Below are positions 18,953 to 27,930 of a stretch of 32,837 nt of DNA, piece by piece. The stretch spans positions 1 to 32,837 of the IMG/VR virus record IMGVR_UViG_3300020439_000041. One strand, written 5' to 3'. A model generated the notes under the pieces. It saw only the letters and a program-made list of their open reading frames with translations. It ran no database searches and was not told where the DNA came from. The translations under genes were made by a program, and so were the position numbers. Positions within the stretch are counted from its first letter, which is position 1, and each line of letters begins with the position of its first letter. This DNA is from a virus.

Positions 18953-21900
18953 ATGCCTAAATTAACTACCGACTTTAACGTAACGCCATACTTTGATGAT
19001 TTTGATGAGGCGAAAAAATTTTTTAAGATATTATATCGTCCAGCATATTCTGTACAAGCAAGAGAACTTTCTCAAATGCAATCTATTTTACAGAATCAAA
19101 TCGAACAATTAGGTGATTATAATTTTTCAGATGGCGATAGGGTTTATGGTGGTGAAATTTCTCTCAATACGAAAATCAATGCTCTTAAATTAAAAACAAA
19201 TTATGCAGGTGTAGAAATCGATGTATCTAATTTTGAGGGTAGAATTGTTGAAGGTAATACATCAGGTGCGAGGGCCAAAGTTGTTAAAGCAGAAAAATTT
19301 ACGCAAACAACTCTTAACACATTAATGATTAATTATCTTGATGAAAAAACATTTCTCGATGATGAAATTATTCAATCCGTTGATACTGGAACCACATACT
19401 TTGCAAATGTTGCTGGAGAAGATGAAGGACTTGCAGATGTAACTACTCTTACGACATCTATAGCCTCGACAGTTGGTTCAATCGTTTCAATTGAAGAAGG
19501 TGTATTTTATGTTGGTGGATATTTTGTTTACGTAGGTCCTCAAACTATAGTTTTAGATCAGTATAAAAATGCACCCACCTATAGAATAGGTTTGCAAATC
19601 GTAGAAACTATAGTATCAAGTGTTGATGATACAAGTCTCTTAGACAATGCTTTAGGTTCACCGAATTATACTGCACCAGGCGCAAATCGTTATAAGATAG
19701 ATCTTACTTTATCCAAAAAAGATATTTTTCAAGGTGGTGTTCCAATAGTATCGTCTGGTTTAACTTTTACTGCATCTTCTAACACTGCCACGATTACCAC
19801 ATCAACAGATCATAACTTAAATAATGGTGATATAGTTGTTGTAAGTGGGTCAAATCAACCTGAATATAATGGCAGATTTCCAATTGCAAATGTAACAAGC
19901 GGAACAACTTTCACATATTTTGTTGCTGGCAAACCAGATACACCATCTACAGGAGTCCCAGAATATACGAAAGTGATAACAGATCCACTTGAAGCAAAAT
20001 CAGATGTAGATTTCATTGAATTGTTGAGAGTTGAAAATGGTATTATTACAAAACAAATAACAAATCCATTGTACGGTGCAATTGGTGATGTTCTTGCAAG
20101 AAGAACATTTGATCAGTCAGGTGATTTTACAGTAAAGCCATTTTCAATAGCATTTGAGACACATAAAATTGCTGGTGTTGCATCCTCAAGAACAAGTGCA
20201 AACGCATGTACAAATTTTACAGGTTCTGGCACAGGATTTGTATCTCAATTATCAGAGGGTGATACAATTTTTCTATCAGGAAACACAAACAAAACTGCAA
20301 CAATTTCCTCGATTGCAAATAATACAACTCTCACATTAACATCAGGAAGCACATTAGGTGATGGTTCTAATAATCAAAAAGTAGGTGTAGACTCTAAAGT
20401 GACGGCGGCCCTTAGTCAAGGCAAAGCATATATTAAAGGTTATGAATTTGAGACTGTAACTACTTCATTTATTGACATTGATAAAGGTAGAGATACAAGA
20501 ACTGTTTCTGGAGAGCAACAAGGAATGGATTTTGGTCCTTTCTTAAAAGTTACAGATCTATATCAAAAAGTAGGTTTTGATCTTAGTGTGGATCTAGGAG
20601 CATTAGGAACTGGTAGTGGTGGAGCAGGTTTAGATTTGATTGAATTGCATTGTGTTAAATGGGCATCTACAGATGCTATGAATAGTGAAGATAGATCTAT
20701 CTTGACAACTGCAAGTGACATAACAAATAGTACAAATAATAATATTGATTTTATAGGTATCGATCCAACAAGTGATCATACAAAAATAGGTACTGCTAGA
20801 ATACGACAACTTGATTACAGAGGCGGTAGAGATAGTTCTGTAACAACATTATATGATAGTAGCCCAGGATCAGAAGCAAATACCGCACACAAAATTTTTC
20901 ATTCAATTTACGATGCACATCTTTTTGATTTTAGATTTAACAAAACTACAGGAACTGTTTCGGCCGCAAATGCTAATACAAGTCAAGTCAATCTTGCAAC
21001 AAATAAATTTGGTACTGCCAATACATTATATGGTGTAGAGGTAACTGTAAATACGTCTTTTCTTGGTGTGACAACATCTGATACAAGAAAAATTGTAGCA
21101 TGGACTGGATCAGAAAACGGTGTATTTTCAGCGCCGATGGATGTACATTATGTGGCCGCTTTAGATAGTCCATTGTCACAACCGACAACTGCCACATCAA
21201 CATACAGTCTAAATTTTTCAATTAAGAATGTAAGATCTGGTGTGAAAATAGATTCTAATGCTATTACTGATGCGTTTAATATTGACCCAAGCGGTAAAGT
21301 GGGTGGTGTAGAAACTGGTGATACCATACTCTATAAAGCAAATGACGAAGAAAGAAGTTTAATCTTTCCATTACAAAATTCTACAGTAGCGAATCTAAAT
21401 CCAACAGGTTCAAGTTCAACAACTTATAGATTCAAGAGAACATTTACTGTAACTCTTAACTCTACTTCAGGTGGTACTGCAACTGCTCCTGCTGGAGAGC
21501 AATTTTATCCTGCTACAACCAAAACATTGTCTGCCTCAGAATCGGATGCAAACTATATTATCACTGCTGTTACTGGCACACATGAAGGAAGAGTAATAGA
21601 ATTCTCAAATACTTCTGGCACCGGATTAAATGGTGGTTCATCTTACACAAGAAGCATTGCACTTGAAAACAATGGTGGAACATTAGTTGTTCAAGCACGT
21701 TCGGATGCTACCGGTGCTCCTAATTTTGCTTCACATCAAGTTCAAGTCATTGCAACAATGCAAAGATCAAATGCTACGAATAGTGGTGCAGGATCACAAA
21801 TTGCGAAGAAAACACTTGTCACTGGTAATACAACTGTAGCAAACGTGGATCACAATTCATCAAACACAATACAAGCAGATTCAGGACAAATTGTATTTGG

Positions 21901-24900
21901 CACTTCAATGAACGTACAACCTGGTGCAAATAATTCATTGAAGATTGCAGACGTTAAAAAATTAGTTGCGGTTGTCGATTCACTTAATCCAGATGCTAAT
22001 GTAAAAACAACAATGGTGACAGGGGCAATTGCAGATACGGCAAATCAGCACAATATCACTTCACGATTTGTTTTTGATAATGGTCAAAAAGATAATTATT
22101 ATGATTATGGAAAGATTTCGTTAAAACCAGGTGAAGATAAACCAGTTGGTCAAGTAGTAGCAATAATTGATTATTATACTCATAGTGGCACAGGACCAAT
22201 GACAGTTGACTCGTTTATTTATAGTGGTTCAGGTAATACCCCATACACAGAAATTCCATCTTTCACATCACCTGTTACAGGAAATAAATTTCAATTAAGA
22301 GATGTGATTGATTTTAGACCAAAAAGAATAGGAATTGAAACCGCAAATACGGATGGTTCATCTTACATAAATGATATAACAACAACGGCAAATGTTTTTG
22401 CAGGCAAAGTTTTACCAGATTTTGACTATACATTTGATACCGATTATTCACATTATTTACCTAGAAAAGATAAGATTGTTTTAACAAGAGATAGGAATTT
22501 TAAGGTCATTAAAGGGGTGTCTGATATTGCTCCAGTATTACCAGCAGATGATGAAGATAGTATGACATTATACTCAATGGAAATTCCTGCATATACATTT
22601 ACTCCAAATGACATTCAAGCACGATATGTAGATAACAAAAGATTTACAATGAGAGATATAGGTACTCTCGAAAAACGTATTGAGAATTTAGAGTATTATG
22701 TATCTCTTAATTTGTTAGAAAAAGAGGCTGATGGTTTAACAATTACAGATACAAATTCTAATGATAGATTCAAGAATGGTATATTGGTTGACCCTTTTGC
22801 TGGTCATAGTATTGGAGATGTGTTTAATGATGACTATAATGTTTCAGTAGATTTTGATAAAAAACATTTAAGACCTCCTGTCAAAACAGATTTATATAAA
22901 CTAAAATTTGATTCCAATACAGAAAATAGTACATTAGTCAATAATGGTGGAATTTTGACTCTTCCATTCTCATCTAGTTCAATGATTGATCAGCCATTGA
23001 CTGGTAATCTTTTAGGTAAGAATCAACAGAAAAGAATAAATGTCAATCCATATTCATTCCAAAATTACATTGGTACATGTGATTTAGATCCTCCAACAGA
23101 CAATTGGTATGACAATTCTGCTCGACCACAAGTTGTAGTAAATCTTGAGGGACAATATGATAATTGGGCAGACATGGTTACATCTAATGGTCATGGTTCA
23201 CATTATAATGATTGGGAAGAAATATGGTCTGGAGTTCAAGTAATTGATGATGTAAAGGTTGGTTCGAGAGATGCTGGAGATGTTGCAACAAATGATAGGA
23301 GAGCAAAAACAACCACGCAGAATAAAACTCTCAGCGGTCTTAAAAAAGGAAATGTACCTGAAAAGATATTAAAAACTATAGGTAATAAAATCGTAAATGT
23401 TTCTGTAATCAATAAAATGAGAGAACAGACAATTACGTTTGTTGCAAAAGGATTGAAACCAAATCTTAATGTGTATGCATTTTTTGATGATGGTAGAATA
23501 ACAGACAAAGTAAAGCAAGCAAGTTTGATTTCTCTATCTAACGTAAGTACATCAAATGTTTTTAGAACAACATCATCTAATTTTGAGACAATAAGAATTA
23601 CTGGTTCTGGAGGCAATGCTGGTAATACTGCAAAAGTTGTTTATATGTCAGATAGAAATGATGTAAATTCATGCTCAGTTATGTTAGTTAATATGACAAA
23701 TGAAAATGCATTTAATATAGGATCTGTAATTCAAGGTATAGATACTGGAGCAAACGGTACAATTTCTGCGGTGACAAACTATCAACTTTCTGACGGACAG
23801 ATTACAGTATCAAATGAAGGTGTTACGGCTGGTGTGTTTAATGTTCCAGCAGGTCAATTTTCATCTGGAGAAACTGTTTTTAGATTATCCGATGAATCTG
23901 ACAATATTTTGTCAGCCACAACATCAGTAGCAGAAAGAATCTTTCATAATAAAGGTGCTATTGATTCTAATAGGGAAGATAACGTAGTTTCTGTTCGTCC
24001 TTTAATTAAAAAACGTGATGACATCAGTAGTGATAAAATTGTAAAGAGTTATGCGACACCAAGAAGATCTGAATCAAATAAATTTTTTGCTCCATTATCA
24101 CAATCCTTTTTTGTATCAGAAGATAATTATCCATCAGGTGTTTTCATAGACAGTATCGAATTGTATTTTTATAATAAAGAATCTTCTACTGGTTCTAAGA
24201 ATAGTATTTCTCTTGATTTAAGACCAATGGTAGATGGATCACCAAGTCCTTCAGTAGTGATTCCTGGATCACAAGTTACTTTATCTCCAGGTAGAGTTAC
24301 CGCAAATACAAGCACTCCTGTAGCAAATACATCAGGTGGATTTCCATCAGCAACATTAGGAAACTCTTTAACGGCAAATAAACAAGGAAATAACGTAGGA
24401 TCGAGAACAATTTTTAAGTTTGATTTTCCTGTGTTTCTAAACCCTGGAGAGTTTGCGTTTACATTGAATAGTGCATCAAGTGAATATGAACTTTATGGAT
24501 ATGATCTTGGTGCAAAACATACAGGAACGGATAGAAAAATAACTCAACAACCATACGTAGGAAAACTTTTTAAGCCTTCCAATGCTGAGGCAAGAAATCC
24601 AATTGCTACTGAAGGTTTGATGTTTAGAATTAATAGATGTAATTTTACAAGTGATTTAGGTCATGCTAGACTAACAAATATTGAAACATCATCAGGCAAT
24701 GCTACATCAAATACAATCATGGATAGTATGAAAGTTATGTCAGACCTAATGGAATTTTCTGAAACGTCTTCAATTTTTCATTATTATTCTACGGCAAAAA
24801 ATGCATCTGTAAAAGGTATAGCAACCGCTTTCACTGTCAATAAGAACGTAGATTTTAAGACACAACAACAAATTACATATGAAACAGATACCAATGTAGA

Positions 24901-25801
24901 TGCACATTCTAATTCATTTCAGTTGAATGTTTATTTTACAACTGCAAATACAATATTAAGTCCTGTGTATGATGAAACAAGAAGTGGTATTATAGGTGTA
25001 GAAAATGATGTAAACAATGCAGGATTGAGTAATAATAATTTACTTGTATTAAATACTGGTGCAGGTTTGTTGCAGTCAGAAATTGGAGGTGATACTGGTA
25101 GATACGCATCAAAGAATGCAGTGGATGGTAATACAAGTGTATTCACCGTATCTGCACCTGACGTTGGAACAAATACTGCAACTATTGCCGCTAATGTTTC
25201 GGGCGACGGTAAGATTAATGATATAAAAGTCGTAAATCCAGGCAGTGGATATCTCACTACACCAACAATAACATTAGCATCAATAACTAATTCAACAAAT
25301 CCTGTTGTTAAAATTATAGGCGAAGGTGCTAATGGCAGTAACATGCTTTCAGCAAATACTGAAAATTCAAGAGGTGGAAATATAACTGCAAGATATGTTT
25401 CTAGAAGAGTGACCTTGGAAGAGGGTTTTGATGCTTCTGATTTGAGGGTATACATGAATGCATATAAACCAAGAGGGTCTAACATCTATGTTTATTATAA
25501 AGTATTATCTGCTGAAGATTCTGAAAATTTTGATGATAAACCATATATCTTAATGTCACAAGACACATCAGAAGGTCTTTTCTCATTGAATGAAAATGAT
25601 TTCAAGGAGTATGTATTTAAGACTACTGATGAGAAGATAAACTATACATCAAATGATAGTACAACTGTTTATACAAATTTTAGAACATTTGCTGTAAAGG
25701 TTGTTTTCACAAGAGATTTGGATATACAAACAACTTACATTGGTATTCCAAAGGTTTCTGATCTTAAAGTTATTGCTCTCGATAGCGTAGGAAATCCATA
25801 A
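18953..25801 (+). CDS. giant DUF4815-type virion protein (2282 aa)
   Basis: The N-terminus (residues 1-60: FNVTPYFDDFDEAKKFFKIL, then PAYSVQARELSQMQSILQNQ) is the signature of the DUF4815 family of T4-like marine phages. It is followed by a GRIVEGNTSGARAKVV repeat, an HGL module (19756-19975) and a GD.IFL module (20176-20390). The conserved body continues with RDVIDFRPKR and DIQARYVDNKRFTMRDIGTL, which leads into a coiled coil. The C-terminal third has FFAPLSQSFFVSEDNYPSG then VFIDSIELYFYN, and ITQQPYVGKLFKPSNA, a pattern I know from similar proteins. It ends in a domain with VYYKVLSAEDSENFDD. It occupies the place of T4 genes 9-12. A peripheral baseplate or fibre-attachment role is inferred. 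Confidence 0.88.
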   Translation: MPKLTTDFNVTPYFDDFDEAKKFFKILYRPAYSVQARELSQMQSILQNQIEQLGDYNFSDGDRVYGGEISLNTKINALKLKTNYAGVEIDVSNFEGRIVEGNTSGARAKVVKAEKFTQTTLNTLMINYLDEKTFLDDEIIQSVDTGTTYFANVAGEDEGLADVTTLTTSIASTVGSIVSIEEGVFYVGGYFVYVGPQTIVLDQYKNAPTYRIGLQIVETIVSSVDDTSLLDNALGSPNYTAPGANRYKIDLTLSKKDIFQGGVPIVSSGLTFTASSNTATITTSTDHNLNNGDIVVVSGSNQPEYNGRFPIANVTSGTTFTYFVAGKPDTPSTGVPEYTKVITDPLEAKSDVDFIELLRVENGIITKQITNPLYGAIGDVLARRTFDQSGDFTVKPFSIAFETHKIAGVASSRTSANACTNFTGSGTGFVSQLSEGDTIFLSGNTNKTATISSIANNTTLTLTSGSTLGDGSNNQKVGVDSKVTAALSQGKAYIKGYEFETVTTSFIDIDKGRDTRTVSGEQQGMDFGPFLKVTDLYQKVGFDLSVDLGALGTGSGGAGLDLIELHCVKWASTDAMNSEDRSILTTASDITNSTNNNIDFIGIDPTSDHTKIGTARIRQLDYRGGRDSSVTTLYDSSPGSEANTAHKIFHSIYDAHLFDFRFNKTTGTVSAANANTSQVNLATNKFGTANTLYGVEVTVNTSFLGVTTSDTRKIVAWTGSENGVFSAPMDVHYVAALDSPLSQPTTATSTYSLNFSIKNVRSGVKIDSNAITDAFNIDPSGKVGGVETGDTILYKANDEERSLIFPLQNSTVANLNPTGSSSTTYRFKRTFTVTLNSTSGGTATAPAGEQFYPATTKTLSASESDANYIITAVTGTHEGRVIEFSNTSGTGLNGGSSYTRSIALENNGGTLVVQARSDATGAPNFASHQVQVIATMQRSNATNSGAGSQIAKKTLVTGNTTVANVDHNSSNTIQADSGQIVFGTSMNVQPGANNSLKIADVKKLVAVVDSLNPDANVKTTMVTGAIADTANQHNITSRFVFDNGQKDNYYDYGKISLKPGEDKPVGQVVAIIDYYTHSGTGPMTVDSFIYSGSGNTPYTEIPSFTSPVTGNKFQLRDVIDFRPKRIGIETANTDGSSYINDITTTANVFAGKVLPDFDYTFDTDYSHYLPRKDKIVLTRDRNFKVIKGVSDIAPVLPADDEDSMTLYSMEIPAYTFTPNDIQARYVDNKRFTMRDIGTLEKRIENLEYYVSLNLLEKEADGLTITDTNSNDRFKNGILVDPFAGHSIGDVFNDDYNVSVDFDKKHLRPPVKTDLYKLKFDSNTENSTLVNNGGILTLPFSSSSMIDQPLTGNLLGKNQQKRINVNPYSFQNYIGTCDLDPPTDNWYDNSARPQVVVNLEGQYDNWADMVTSNGHGSHYNDWEEIWSGVQVIDDVKVGSRDAGDVATNDRRAKTTTQNKTLSGLKKGNVPEKILKTIGNKIVNVSVINKMREQTITFVAKGLKPNLNVYAFFDDGRITDKVKQASLISLSNVSTSNVFRTTSSNFETIRITGSGGNAGNTAKVVYMSDRNDVNSCSVMLVNMTNENAFNIGSVIQGIDTGANGTISAVTNYQLSDGQITVSNEGVTAGVFNVPAGQFSSGETVFRLSDESDNILSATTSVAERIFHNKGAIDSNREDNVVSVRPLIKKRDDISSDKIVKSYATPRRSESNKFFAPLSQSFFVSEDNYPSGVFIDSIELYFYNKESSTGSKNSISLDLRPMVDGSPSPSVVIPGSQVTLSPGRVTANTSTPVANTSGGFPSATLGNSLTANKQGNNVGSRTIFKFDFPVFLNPGEFAFTLNSASSEYELYGYDLGAKHTGTDRKITQQPYVGKLFKPSNAEARNPIATEGLMFRINRCNFTSDLGHARLTNIETSSGNATSNTIMDSMKVMSDLMEFSETSSIFHYYSTAKNASVKGIATAFTVNKNVDFKTQQQITYETDTNVDAHSNSFQLNVYFTTANTILSPVYDETRSGIIGVENDVNNAGLSNNNLLVLNTGAGLLQSEIGGDTGRYASKNAVDGNTSVFTVSAPDVGTNTATIAANVSGDGKINDIKVVNPGSGYLTTPTITLASITNSTNPVVKIIGEGANGSNMLSANTENSRGGNITARYVSRRVTLEEGFDASDLRVYMNAYKPRGSNIYVYYKVLSAEDSENFDDKPYILMSQDTSEGLFSLNENDFKEYVFKTTDEKINYTSNDSTTVYTNFRTFAVKVVFTRDLDIQTTYIGIPKVSDLKVIALDSVGNP
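19756..19975 (+). repeat. HGL-type beta module, copy 4 (protein level)
   Basis: This segment encodes ATITTSTDHNLNNGDIVVVS, a PEYNGRFPIANVT turn and TTFTYFVAGKPDTPSTGV, matching copy 3 motif by motif with HNL in place of HGL. Confidence 0.7.
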
Positions 25802-26010
25802 TGAAAGTAAAAACTGATAATCCAAATTATCTAAAAGATTTGTCTAGCAATGCATTGTTAGCAAATGATAGGAGTGCATTGTTACTACATAGAAAAAAAT
25901 TATCAGAGTCACAACAAATAAATAATTTGAGATCAGAAATGAACGACTTAAAAAACAAAGTAGACTTGATATTATTTCATCTACAAGATATGAGAGGGTC
26001 TAATGCCTAG
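25801..26010 (+). CDS. small coiled-coil protein (69 aa)
   Basis: The ATG overlaps the stop of the giant protein (TAATG) and the end overlaps the next gene by 8 bases. The N-terminus reads MKVKTDNPNYLKDLSSNALL, and the second half is a charged helix with heptad spacing (QQINNLRSEMNDLKNKVDLI). Small proteins with an N-terminal NPN-type segment and a C-terminal coiled coil are common in T4-like marine phages, but no function is known to me. Its coupling to the giant protein and the fibre-like protein suggests a role in their assembly, which is inference. Confidence 0.8.
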   Translation: MKVKTDNPNYLKDLSSNALLANDRSALLLHRKKLSESQQINNLRSEMNDLKNKVDLILFHLQDMRGSNA

Positions 26011-27922
26011 TGTAAGCGTAGTAGAATTAACAAATACATTTGACGATTGGCGTAATAGAACAAATGACGTTATTACAGAAATTAATGGTGCTAATAGTGT
26101 AGACCCTACAAGTGCTATTGTCTATGCAAATTCAACATCAGGTTTTCAGGTAAATGAAGTTGTATCAGATTCCTTGACAGGAACCGCAATCTCAGGAACG
26201 AGACTTATATTTACTGGTGGTAATATAAATTTTACTTCTGCAAATACGACATCATTAGGTAATGTTCATCAAACTCATATTTTAGGCGGTACTGCAATAG
26301 ATGTCAGTACACCTGAAAATGCAGATACATCAATATCAAATACATTTGTATATAATAGTAAAATAAATCTCAATGGACAAAAATTCGTTAGTGGCGCCGC
26401 CGAAATAAATTTACAAGGTGCAACCGTAACAAATCTTGGTGCAGTGGCAAAATTTACAAGTACGGCTATTACAGATGATGACGTTGTTTTAACTAACCCA
26501 ACAATAAATGTTAATAGTGGTACGGTTGGGGGTCTTACAATATCTGCAGGTGTTCATGAATTTGGCGGTGCAACTGTAAATGGTGCATCAATGAACACGA
26601 TTACAATGAGTGGCAGTACAGTTCAAGGAGGTAATGTTGTAGTCAATGGTGCAGGATTTTTAGTAACGACAAATAGTGTGGCACTTGCAGTTGATGGAGA
26701 TGCTGATGCGAATGTTGCTATAGGTAAGTTTCCAGAAATTTCAACTGATATAGGTACAACTAAAAATCCAAGTTCTTCTAAAAGTCGATTGCATGTTAGA
26801 TCGGATTTTGCCGCCGGTAGTACAACTGCTACGGCAGTTGAATCGGTTGCTGATGAATTGATTTTAGAAAATATTAGTGATGCAGGAATGACTATATTAA
26901 CAGGTGCAACAAAAAATAATCATATTGCATTTGGAAATTCAGGTGATCCAGATGTGGGCGGAATTATTTACGACCACGACACAGAAGATATGCATTTCGT
27001 TACTGATAGTGCTAATACAGTTATTTTTTCACATAGTTTTGGAGGCAGTGTACAAATTGTAGGTGGTGATACAGTAGGGACACCTTCTGGTAAATTACAT
27101 GTTAATGTAGGATCAACTGACGGTGCGGCTGGTTTGCTTATAGATTCTAATGATGCTGATCAATATGGAATTTTTATATCTGCAAGTCAAACTACTCAGC
27201 ATGTTATGGAAATCGACACCTCGACTTTGAGTACAGGTTCTGCAATTTTTATAGACGATAATTCTGCTGAGTCAGGTCCAAGAAAAATACTTCATATTGA
27301 CCAAAGTCATGCTGATGCTGGAGGTACTGGTTTTCATATTGAAACATCAGGTATGAAGGCCGTAGATATTGTACAAAATACACTCGATCAAGTTGCATTA
27401 AATGTATCAGCATCTGGAATACAAACCGAACCATTAGTAAGTTTTATCAATTCAGGTGATGCTGATGATATGACGTTGTATATAAAAAATCAGAGAACTG
27501 ATGGTGGTCTTATAGCAGAGATTGCAAATAATTCATCTTCAGGAGTTTTTGCCGTATCTGCAAATGGTAATATAGGAGTAAACGATTCAACACCGACAAA
27601 AAAATTAGATGTTGTTGGTGATATAAGAGCAACAACTGATATGTTTGTTGGAAGTTCAATAATTCATGATGGGGATACAGATACATTTATTTCTTTTGGA
27701 ACAGATACGATAACATTTAAGTCCGCTAATGAATCTAAAATTTACATTGATGCTTCCGCAGTCACTTTATATCACGATAATAATCCAAAACTTGCTACCA
27801 CAAGCACAGGTGTAAGTGTGACAGGTAATATGACACTTACTGGCACAAGTGTTTGTGCTGGTGGCATACAATGTGCCGTAAGAGTTGAAGATACTAATGG
27901 CACATTACTCAACACATGTTAA
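26003..27922 (+). CDS. fibre-like virion protein with C-terminal cysteine cluster (639 aa)
   Basis: The N-terminus (VVELTNTFDDWRNRTNDVIT) is a helical attachment segment of a kind seen in marine T4-like fibre-like proteins. The rest is repeated beta strands: a NINFTSANTTSLGN region, then SRLHVRSDFAAGSTTATAVE, ELILENISDAGMTILTGAT and IIYDHDTEDMHFVTDSA, then LHVNVGSTDGAAGLLIDSND and KKLDVVGDIRATTDMFVGSS with HDGDTDTFISFGTDTITF. These segments resemble the region that precedes intramolecular chaperone domains in some tail fibres, but no such chaperone domain follows. All three cysteines (C618, C624, C639) are in the last 22 residues, the last being the final residue. Host-surface binding is inference. 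Confidence 0.82.
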   Translation: MPSVSVVELTNTFDDWRNRTNDVITEINGANSVDPTSAIVYANSTSGFQVNEVVSDSLTGTAISGTRLIFTGGNINFTSANTTSLGNVHQTHILGGTAIDVSTPENADTSISNTFVYNSKINLNGQKFVSGAAEINLQGATVTNLGAVAKFTSTAITDDDVVLTNPTINVNSGTVGGLTISAGVHEFGGATVNGASMNTITMSGSTVQGGNVVVNGAGFLVTTNSVALAVDGDADANVAIGKFPEISTDIGTTKNPSSSKSRLHVRSDFAAGSTTATAVESVADELILENISDAGMTILTGATKNNHIAFGNSGDPDVGGIIYDHDTEDMHFVTDSANTVIFSHSFGGSVQIVGGDTVGTPSGKLHVNVGSTDGAAGLLIDSNDADQYGIFISASQTTQHVMEIDTSTLSTGSAIFIDDNSAESGPRKILHIDQSHADAGGTGFHIETSGMKAVDIVQNTLDQVALNVSASGIQTEPLVSFINSGDADDMTLYIKNQRTDGGLIAEIANNSSSGVFAVSANGNIGVNDSTPTKKLDVVGDIRATTDMFVGSSIIHDGDTDTFISFGTDTITFKSANESKIYIDASAVTLYHDNNPKLATTSTGVSVTGNMTLTGTSVCAGGIQCAVRVEDTNGTLLNTC

Positions 27923-27930
27923 GAGAATAA

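Noticed and set aside
24931-25485. 184-codon open frame on the minus strand
   Set aside because: It lies wholly inside the DUF4815-type gene, opposite its conserved C-terminal domain, and its translation is a hydrophobic low-information shadow without a start context.
25917-25924. AATAAATA as a late promoter for the fibre-like gene
   Set aside because: It is inside the 69-residue gene and about 80 bases from the next ATG, unlike the 5-8 base spacing at the other sites.
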